Assembly (NCBI GenBank): GCA_949358305.1
Contig: OX442315.1
Coordinates: forward strand, 25,324,427-25,384,426
DNA length: 60,000 bases
Origin: Strigamia acuminata
Lineage: Eukaryota > Arthropoda > Chilopoda > Geophilomorpha > Linotaeniidae
Direction: 5' to 3'
How positions within the stretch are numbered: the stretch's first letter is position 1; each line of letters begins with the position of its first letter. This document shows positions 50,762 through 60,000 of the stretch, in pieces. The notes beneath the pieces were generated by a model. That model had not been told where the DNA came from and searched no databases. It saw nothing but the letters and a program-made list of their open reading frames with translations. The translations under genes were made by a program, and so were the position numbers.

Positions 50762-53300
50762 TAAGTATTCACTAAGTAGAGTATTTAACTCAGAATCCCC
50801 AAACTACACACATGGAACTTTTTAAATCAGAAAAATAGAAATCCGCCATTTTGCTCGAGGTCCAACTCCATCTGTTGATGTAAAAATAAATTAACTTTTA
50901 ACAGACCAAAAAAAAATTGACTTAGCTGTTTTTCGACCTCTGCGGAAAAAATAAAAACAAAAGGGATCGTGTCCAAGTGTGACTCAAGTTTTAATGCGTC
51001 GGAAATTTGTAGCATAATTTGATTGTGATTGATCGCATGACGTCTTTGTTGACTCACTATTTACGTTCATGCACAAAATGGAATTTGAAAAAAAAAGTTT
51101 AAAGCATGAAAAATTATATTAAAATTGATCAAGTATCAACGAACAAAACTTTTTTTCTCATCAAGTGTTAATTAATCTATTGATATTTCCTTAAGTCACC
51201 AATAATTGACCTACTTGGGTTCTCCTTGGCCCGAAGAGGTAATGGATCTTTCATTAAGGAATCCCCATTTTGCTGCTACTCAAGTGGTTTTGTCCATGGA
51301 AAAAGTCCTCTAAACACCAGATGACGATAATAGGTTTCTTTTCTTTCCGTCCGTGGCTTTTATTAAATTTAGGTGTGGAGGCGCAATCAGACAAAATTAA
51401 TTACCTTGCTTCTATTTTAAGAATTATACATACCCAACTCCACGAAAGATGAAAGAATAACAAACAATAAACGATAGAAAATTTCCATTAAAATTATTTC
51501 CACTTCCTGTGGTGGAAACCTTATTTATCGATTTCCTGATTGGTTATTGAAATTCTTCTTCGTTATTGCTCGAAACGTTTGAATACGATCTTTGTTGTTT
51601 CAAAAATAAAATTCCTTTGTTCGTCTTTATAGTTATTGATTTTTATGATCGGATTAAGTAAATGAATATGAGAAAGAGCATTATGACGACTTAGAATTGC
51701 ATCACAAGTAAATAACTGGCAAGAAATGTGAGTGCTATTAAGATTTATTAGACCGACATTTTATGCTACTCCCAAAAAACATCAACTGTCTAATCATATT
51801 TTGCTCAAGAAATAAATGTCAGAATTAAGTATAAACATTTTTATGGTGACAAGTAGACAATATGCATGCTTTTTCGGGTGACGCCACGTAAAAATAAAAT
51901 ATTTAAAAAAAAAACACGAATGCCACTGTGTCTTTGGGCCAAGTATTACTTGGCACTCAGCTGTACAATAATTATCAGATGAACATGGGATTGCACGTCT
52001 GGTTATTTATTTATTTATTTATTTCTGCCGTTCATTTACTTAACACTAATGAAATTGATTGATGCTCAACTTTGTTCCAAAGAGAAATCTAAAAGAGATA
52101 AAACTCGAAAACGAATTGGAAAAAAAGTAGAAGATAAAAAATAATAACAATTTTAAAGTCATTTGCTTGCAATTGGGATGTACACAATTTGAGTATTTGA
52201 CTTAACTGTATTGTGATTTAGAATTTACTGTGACTGCCAGCAAATGCGCCCTCAAAAATGTTTAAGAAGCAAAGTAAATACAGATTTAAAATGTTTGTTT
52301 CCAAGAAAAGCATGAAATAATAAAATAGAAATATACCGGTAAATGAAAACCATCACCATGGCAAACATTTTTCATAATTTTATTTCACAAAAAATACATG
52401 TTTAGCAAGTTCCAATCCCTTTCTTGGATATAAGCCATTGTTTTAACTCCAGCTCTAGTCCCAGGACGATGCGCCGTGTTTTGTCACGGCTATGCGTGGT
52501 GGTCCTGGTAGACATATAAAAGTAAATGCAATGCGTCATGTACCATATTAAAGTACAGGGTAGAGAAAAATGCAATTATGTACTGGTACAAGTACTGCGT
52601 GTAATAATGAAGTGTGAGGACTTTTCTTTGTTATTTAATAAGCCCTATTGTATTAAATGTGATGTCATAAATAAACCATGAGTTAATCAAAAAGTTCTTC
52701 CTGATTTATGAAGCTTCTTTTTGAGCGACTTGGAATTCACCATCGAACCATTGAACGCACATATTATGCTAAACTAATAGCTGTAGCGTATGAAAAAATT
52801 AATAAACAACTAACGACAACTGGTGCTGAAACACCACAACAAAGCTGGCATAGATGAATTTGTTGAAGTTCTCGCGAAGGCTGTATTATTTAAAAAGAAA
52901 TTTCCAAGAAAAAAAATTACACACTAGTGCAATAAATCAAAGATCGACTGACATTTTCTTCCAAGAACTTCGGTTAACGAACCAGACAAATATTATTTAC
53001 AATGCAAATTAATTTAGTACACGTAATCTAATCTAAAAATAAAATTTAGTTCACAAAAACAAAAACAACAAAAGAAAAAAGATTAATAAAATTCAAAACC
53101 ACAAAATAATCTCAAACCAATTACAGATAAGAAAAATGTAAACAAAGAAAATCGAAAGCAGAAAAACAATCATAAACCTTTAAAAAATTCAGTAAGCAAA
53201 CACAAAGTAGATCCAATTTTAATTACAGTTTCATGTTTTATATTTTATTTCTTCAATCAGTTCGGCACGTAAAGAGAACAATAAAATCCGAAAATATTCG
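50762..53300. other. gene-poor region upstream of USB1
   Basis: Contains the USB1 promoter and then AT-rich sequence without supported exons. The minus-strand frame at 50827-51057 lacks an N-terminal ATG. Simple TTTA repeats occur near 52003-52022. Confidence 0.45.
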
Positions 53301-53319
53301 CTTCGAACAGCTTTTGATC

Positions 53320-53618
53320 AGCTCAGTCACAGATACACGTCACACAGTGGTCCAGGCAGGAGGAAAAAAATGCCCACGTATTTTTAGTCAAAGCTGGGAT
53401 TGCTCCGCAGCTTCGACGAGCACTTTGTGCAGCTCAGCAGAGCTCAGGCAGCTCGGAAAGCAGCATCCTCATTTCGCTTCGCATTGGTTCACTGCGAACA
53501 TCATCAGCGCGCGGGACAGCAACAATAAGCATCAGAACCCAGTCATGCACGGGCACCAGGAATGGGGACTTGCCAAATTCAACAATACAATTCCCCTCAA
53601 CAATTCTACATAAACAAA
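53320..53618 (+). other. probable 5' untranslated exon of the SLC6 transporter gene
   Basis: A GC-richer island in an AT-rich desert, ending in a strong donor (AACAAA|GTAAGT at 53618/53619). Upstream is an initiator-like TCAGT (GCTCAGTCACAG, near 53319). The frame through it (to 53613) has no family similarity and a stop just before the donor. The nearest downstream gene on this strand is the transporter, whose first coding exon begins right after an acceptor. Assignment to that gene is inferred from position. Confidence 0.45.
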
Positions 53619-56498
53619 GTAAGTGGACAATTTTAACTAATTTTTTTTTTTTTTACTTTCCAAAACATCACTTTTTATATTTTTTTTTCTTTTAAATTTT
53701 ACTTGTTTATGATTATTTGTAAAAGAACAACACGATTAATTTAGTACACATAATTCGTTATCGCACAACTGGGGATTATCAATGTTACATTTTGTTACAA
53801 CGCTTTATCTGTGCGTTTCTCATATCATGTCATTTCATTTCACTGTTTATTACCACGTGCCACATTATTTTGATGTTTCAGATTGCCCCGTGACACGTTA
53901 CACATGTCGGCCTTTCTTTTAAATGAACAAAATAGGCGGAATGTGATTTTGTATATTAAAATGAATGGAAGTGGTAATTGTATTCAGTGACTTTCTTAAC
54001 CTCCATTGTGAGTCAAATTAAACGTGTGGGAAGATGAAAGAAAGATCTATATTTTATTTATTCATAAAATCTTTTATCGGATCATTAACAACATAATAGG
54101 CGGCAAATTAATGACAGTTCGACACAATGTCTAACCTCAAGCACAACCTCGTCACCAAGTTATTTTTTTTTTACTCTAGCCACTCTAAAAATTCTGTGGT
54201 TTGTCACTGAACATTGAAAACATTTTCGGAGTTTGAAGTGCATATTGTGCCGCTGTAAAAGGTGAATCCAAACGATGACACCTGTTATCTTCCCGCCTGT
54301 TGCTGTCGTCATTAAAGCCGAGCTGTCAGTATCCATTAAGGCCTCAAGTTAGAAATTAGTTAACAAATTTCAATCGATTGTCAAGGAAACATGATATTGG
54401 AGTTATCGCACTATCAGCACAGTTTGAATTTTTCAATATTCATCCCCAATACTTCAAATTTTAGTAAAACCAATCTTGTTTCAAGTGTAAATCTTTTAGC
54501 TTGTGAGGTTTGAATCATTTTTTTGATTTGTGCGACGAAGCACTAACTGTTAACTGCTAAAGACGGCACTCAGTAAAACAACAAATTAATTTCCTTTGTT
54601 CGTATCTGTGTTTTTTCCTCAGGGTCGAAAAAGAAAGCAAAATTCCTTTATCGGTAAACCTTAATTCTTCTTCATTAGCATCAACAGCACAAGGTCATTT
54701 GATTAAACCAATCGAAATATCATCACGTTCACTTATTACATAATATCGTCTTGGCTTCTACTCACTTTTTCATTAAAAACGTCCACCGAAACTTTTAATG
54801 TATTTTATTAAAAATTCTTTACCACAAACTCGTCATAAAACTATTCATAGAATGCATTATCAACTGTAAACCGAGTTGATTATGATGAAAAAAATATTTA
54901 ATGACTGTTTCAAGTGCGTCAAAACATACTTCAATCATTTTTTATGACTTTTGATTCGATAAGGATTGTTTAGGAAGCTAAAATTGAATTTCAAGTAAAG
55001 TAACTGTAGTTTTTAATGCTTATAATTATTGGAATTAAGTTTGTTAATTTATGAAACTACAAAATCGTGACATTGTGCAATACACCGAGCCATTATTCAA
55101 CCTAGAAAGAAGATTTTTCTGAAAAAATTCAGAGATTAGGTTAGTCGCACTGTAATAAGCCGGATATAAATCGAGGGTCCCACGAAGGTGGTCGATTCAA
55201 TGAGGAAATACTTAATAGATTCTACTGCTCAGTGATGTGGGAAACAACATGGCAGATTTGAAAACAAAATGAAGAAACAGAACAGCTCATACATATACAG
55301 TACTACGATGAGTTAGAAAACATTCATCAAATGTTAAAATAATTAATCAAAGCAAAATCAACGGCAATTCGGTAGCTTTACTGGACAGCCACGCTGCTAA
55401 AAAATGGTTGAAATCTGATTGGCGATTCTCACTTTGTGAGTTGCAGTTGTGACTTCAATCCGGAAACTTATTTCCGAATTGATTGCAATTGATTGGTATC
55501 ATTTGAATAGAAAAACCAGTGCTAATTAATGCCTAGAGTTGACAGATATGTTTACATTTTTACGGATTCTACTCTACATAGAGAAATAGAAAACTGACTT
55601 CGCGGTCATGATATAAAAATACTTCCAAGTTTTAACTTGGGTTTGTGCCACAATTGATTTGAATCCTGATTTGTATTCTGTGAGAGAAACACATGCTGCA
55701 TTTATCAATTCTTCGTTAACTTTGAATCAATATGGATGACACAGTGAAGAGCGGAAGTGTCATTCCAATGCCAGACATTAGCACCAGCTGTTGATTAGTA
55801 CGAGTAGTCACGTCAATTTTATCAATTTTATAAATTTTTCAGACCATTTCAATTTTAATAATGAACTAAAAGTTTGAAGCCATTAAAAATCGATTTGTTT
55901 TGACGTAATTACAAGAAATAACGGAGACAAATATTTACTGAACTCTACAAAGTTAATAAACAAATACAATAAAAACAATCTCTCTCTTCCACAGGAATTG
56001 ATCGTATTTTTGATATCTGAAGCAGCGAAGTTCTGCTTTAAGTGTTTGAAAACGCTTCTTAAATTTTAATTTGAAAATTGTAAGTGAATTGGAAGATTGA
56101 TCACGAAGAAGACAAACTGAGGATGCGTGCAAAAATGCACTTGGTACTGAAAGGGGTTGCTTTTAATTTGGACGGAAACCGAGAACAAAATACGACACCT
56201 ATTGACACTCTGAAGAAAATCCTGAGGGCAACGGAAATTCATTTTGAAAAGTGCAACCTGAGTCACTTAATCACGGCTTAATGTAATTTTAACCACTTTA
56301 TATTTTTAATTATGTGTTCCCTTGTCACTGCACTGCAACCTCACTTGCCTAATTCAATAAACAAATCATTTTAGTTTTATACAGCGACGACAAAATGTTA
56401 AAAATGAAAATAAATTGATCATAATTTGTCTTACACAAACACAAAAAATTGTTTAACAACAGTCAAATAATGCAATAAACAACTATTTCCCTTGCAGA
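53619..56498. other. probable long 5'UTR intron(s) of the transporter gene
   Basis: AT-rich. A possible further untranslated exon lies at about 55996-56079, between an acceptor (CTCTTCCACAG) and a donor (AAAATT|GTAAGTG). The frame at 56084-56281 follows directly and is not recognised. Nothing else is supported. Confidence 0.35.
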
Positions 56499-59400
56499 AT
56501 GTCTCAAGAAACTCCAATACTTGGAACAGACCCACCAACACCTCTAAGAAACACGGATAATAGTGTGCCAACAAATGAGGAGTTTGAACTCAAATATCAG
56601 CTAACAACAAGAGACACATCCTGTTCCTTTCCTGGCCACTGCAGTAAAGAAATGACTGTCGGTCAATCGATAGAACCCCGACGAGCATCGAACAGTGCTA
56701 CAATTGTGCCAAATTTGTGCAAAACAAAAACTGTTGTCAGTTTAAAGAAACCTTCTTGGCCTAAATGGCTAAGGATAGGGAAATCCAGTGGAACTCAAGA
56801 CGCTTATTATACGTCCGCTTTACCAGCAGGTAAGAATATATGCAAATATTAATACATAGCACTTCCGACGTGACCTATTACTGCTTTTACTATAGATTAA
56901 ATTTTTTTATAAACGTAAGAATCACTTATAATAGCTGTGGCGATTCAAGCGGTATAAGTGAAGGTGTTCGTGCGGGAATGTGTCTTCCGCAGGCAGAAAG
57001 GGTTCAATCAACTTCATTTTTTTAGTGTTTTGTTTTTTATGTTTGGTAAATGTCATTTTTTCCTCGCCCTTTCGTAACTTTTCAGTTTAGTTCGTAAATA
57101 ATTCATAGTATTATAGTTGTTTATATAATTTGTATAATTAGGTTAATCTGCAAATTAAAATGAAATAAGTTAAAATTTCTTAATTTAGCAGGTTCGGAAT
57201 TACGCAACCCTTTTTTATAATAAAAATTATCTTGTTTACTTCGATTTTTTTTTGGTTGCAAAACTTGATACACAACTGAAACTCATTTTAAAATTTTTTT
57301 TTAAAAAAATGGTACGACGGTTTACAGAGTTAGAAGATTGGCCTTGGAGACTTCATTATTTATGTCATCAGCCATCACATGTCGGGACTTGAATGGGTTT
57401 AAATTTCATTCACTTTAGATCTTCACTGAGATAAGATTTTGATTTATAAATATAAATAAAAATAAAAATAATAATGTTAATCTTATTTTTTTTTATCTTT
57501 TGATGCTGACATAGATAAAGAATCCAAATAGCGACTGATTGGCGTCATTATGTCAAGACTCTTAATTGATTGTGACATAAAATTACATAATTATTAAAAA
57601 ACTAAAAAAAAGCCACATTTCTTATGTGTTTAGGTATTTTCTTTGGAATGCCAAATTTGAGCATTATGCCGTATTAAATTATCATCAGACCTCAATAAAA
57701 AGTGCAGTAAACAACATTCATAAAAGGGCTGTGAAGAGTTAGTAACTTTTGCAAGAAAAAACAACAACTGATAAAAGTTGAATACTGTTGGCATTTATTA
57801 AATTTGTACCCAGTCTAGGTGCCTGGATAATCTGGCTGAACTAGTTTCAAGCCCCAGCCAAGAAAGATGATATTTTTTCAGGTGGGAAGAAAAGCCTCAC
57901 CTTTCTTTGCAAGAAAGTAAAGCCGTCGGTCCCACAGGATGAATCACTCGTATATCATTTGTCTCCTTTCAAAGGACCTTTTTTAACGGGATTTTGGATA
58001 TTTTGGTAGTAAAAAATCCCCTGCATTCCTCCAGACAGATATTAAACGTATCAAAAACCTTTATTTATTTATTTATTTACTTATTTATATTATAAATATT
58101 TTTTTTGACTTGTTGAATTAAAGTTTATTCACGTTTATTTTCAAATCAAACTTCGACCTCGAATTAAACGGGTAAAAAGCAATAACAAGATAAAATAAAA
58201 ATAGAATCAAGCGAAATTGTAATTGGTTTGATTTGTACTGGTTCAAGTTTCGGGATTAATAAATAATTGAGTATAGAATGTCAAATACTCACAAGAGTAC
58301 AGAAATATCTTTTCATTACTTTTTCTTTTTTATCCTCGCAAAATTCTTTCTGGAGAATGGCTTTCACATGATACTATTAATTTTGTGATTCTCTGATCCA
58401 GAATGATTGCTTTCACAATAGTGAGGTCAAGTGTAGATGTTTTGAATTTAGATTTGAGACTCAGCCATGTGTTATAGTGGTTATACTTTGATTCAAGTAC
58501 TTGTTCGAGATCCCAAAAGCCCATTGGTTGGTATCGTCATTTTTAACTTGTGTTGATTTCAATTTTATTTTTATTGTCAATTCTGAATTGTGACCCAAAT
58601 TTGAAACGCTATCCATCGTGTAGTCTTCCATGGCCAATCTTCAAATTCTCAATTAAGGCTAACAAAAGTCTCAAGCTTTTAAAACAATTTTATTTTTTGA
58701 CCGTCATAACTGCGTTGTTCGTATTAAAATGGATCATTTTTGACGTCGCATAAGCCAAACAAAACGCAAGGAAGCCTACTTTCGTTACTGCCGTTTCTGA
58801 CTAATACAAAGTTTTTATAAGGTGTTTAACAGACATAAAATAAAGATTTTTTAAAAATTTAGAATTCTTTATACTCTATTGAAGGGCTACACAATCGTTT
58901 GTCGTCAGAAGAAAAGCGACCGGTTTATAAAAAAAAAAATTACAAAACCACTAAGGCATAAAGCAAAGAAGTGATAATTAAATGCATTTATGACTGTGTA
59001 ATTGCATTTATACGCTTGTAGTCTGTTCGCAATTGTGTTTAACTTTATTTACAAATCGGCGAAGAAAGGTTGTAATTAATTCAAACTAATTGATAATTGA
59101 TTAGATGTGGTAAATCGAAGCAATGGGCGACTTGAAGCTTTAGAATCACTGACACAAACCAAATGGGAGCAGCCAGAGAGGGAAACATGGGACCAGAAAG
59201 CAGACTTCCTTTTGTCGATCATCGGCTTCGCTGTCGATTTAGCCAACGTTTGGCGTTTCCCTTTCCTTTGCTACAAAAATGGAGGCGGTAAGTCAATAAA
59301 ATTGTCTTTGATTGAAGCAATAAAAAGCAAAAGCACTATAAAATCACAATTTATCACTTCAGGTGCATTTCTCATCCCTTACGTATTGATGCTTATTTTT

Positions 59401-59861
59401 GGAGCACTTCCTCTCTTTTATATGGAACTTGTTTTAGGACAATACAACAGATTAGGACCAGTTAGTGTGTGGAGGATTTGCCCTATATTCAAAGGTAATT
59501 AAGAATCTCTCTTATTGCAGTTTATTGTGACTTGTGTTAATTCATTTTGGTTTTACTTTTCTTTTATCGGAGTAGGTGTCGGCTTCTGCGCCGTTTTAGT
59601 AGCGTTTTACGCGTCTTTCTACTACAATGTTATTATATGCTGGTCTTTCTACTTTCTTTTTTCATCCTTTTCCGCTGAATTACCTTGGACACATTGCAAC
59701 AATACGTGGAACACGGAATTCTGTTGGGATGGTCAGGACCATTCCAATTTCAGCCACATTAATACTTCGTTTTCCATAAACCAAACTCTAGATGAAAATT
59801 CAACAAATTATTTCATTGATGCCACACCTACTTCCGTATCTGCTGCCAGAGAATATTTTGA
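56499..59861 (+). CDS. SLC6 sodium/chloride-dependent monoamine transporter, 5' half
   Basis: Four coding exons are visible: 56499-56829, 59105-59287, 59363-59494 and 59576-59861, the last ending in a donor (TTTGA|GTGAGT); later exons lie beyond the window. The first exon encodes a 110-residue polar cytoplasmic N-terminus and starts one base after an acceptor (TTGCAG). Then [20 protein letters not shown] leads into TM1 with LANVWRFP. The TM1 Asp that binds the amine group in dopamine, serotonin and octopamine transporters is present. TM2 ([20 protein letters not shown]), MELVLGQ, TM3 with [10 protein letters not shown] and the large extracellular loop 2 (paired Cys in [13 protein letters not shown], several NxS/T sites) follow. 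LANVW and LCYKNGG favour the dopamine/octopamine branch over serotonin. The intron 56830-59104 is 2.3 kb. Confidence 0.92.
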
Positions 59862-60000
59862 GTGAGTAAAAACTAATATGTTGTGGTTGTTTCGAAGGAT
59901 TGTTTCCTGGATACGTAGAGTGAGACCTCGACCTCCTCCTGTTTTTGTTATTCACTACACATTTTTGCATTATTCATGAATGTCTCCTTGTCAAGTGGTT

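Noticed and set aside
50827-51057. Minus-strand frame of 76 aa upstream of USB1
   Set aside because: Its start is a GTG; the first in-frame ATG is internal, and no domain is recognised. More likely USB1 upstream sequence.
53233-53613. Plus-strand ORF of 126 aa
   Set aside because: Better explained as an untranslated exon ending in a strong donor; the translation is compositionally odd and unlike any family.
56066-56281. ORFs of 65-66 aa on both strands just before the transporter
   Set aside because: Mutual shadows without similarity; left as part of the 5' region.

Overview
The window is animal nuclear DNA. It is AT-rich, and its genes are split by many short introns (mostly 45-80 bp, a few of 0.4-2.3 kb) with GT-AG junctions and one probable GC-AG junction. 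Gene content and intron style suggest an arthropod, most likely an insect and possibly a beetle. The group is inferred; no marker here fixes it. Exon limits below come from reading frame, splice sites and family conservation; an error of one base at some junctions is possible.

Layout. (1) 1-862, minus: 5' part of a C2H2 zinc-finger gene. (2) 4648-7069, plus: a complete DNAJA2-type Hsp40 in 9 exons. (3) 8058-17148, minus: a PEPD-type Xaa-Pro dipeptidase in 14 exons whose last exon adds about 730 residues of disordered, tandemly repeated sequence. (4) 18734-19165, minus: a small single-exon gene with the two hallmarks of FRAT/GBP GSK-3-binding proteins. (5) 19.2-24.2 kb: gene-poor, with one hAT-like MITE. 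(6) 24224-36633: the accessory core of the window, five paralogues of a DUF5077-DUF3472 type protein plus a short relative that keeps only the N-terminus and acidic repeat. Five of the six start Met-Gly-x-x-x-Ser/Asn, a likely N-myristoylation signal. An SDR gene of 15-hydroxyprostaglandin dehydrogenase type lies inside the cluster. (7) 37732-39557, minus: a second C2H2 zinc-finger gene. (8) 40648-50761: compact housekeeping block with CFAP418 (C8orf37), eIF6, MTBP, a chromodomain protein with a C-terminal membrane anchor, and USB1. (9) 50.8-60 kb: gene-poor, then the 5' half of an SLC6 monoamine transporter that runs off the window.

How the genes relate. The DUF cluster is a tandem family: shared N-terminal anchor motif, shared two-domain architecture, shared C-terminal end (LPE/LPD), and apparent 5'UTR introns ending just before the start codon. 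Its function is unknown; the sequence suggests a membrane-tethered intracellular version of a domain pair best known to me from bacteria. The 40-51 kb block holds unrelated conserved genes in head-to-head and tail-to-tail pairs (CFAP418/eIF6 converge; MTBP and the chromodomain gene diverge; the chromodomain gene and USB1 converge across a local tandem duplication). The most noteworthy items are the DUF cluster, the tail-anchored chromodomain protein, the FRAT-like gene and the dipeptidase with a giant repeat tail.
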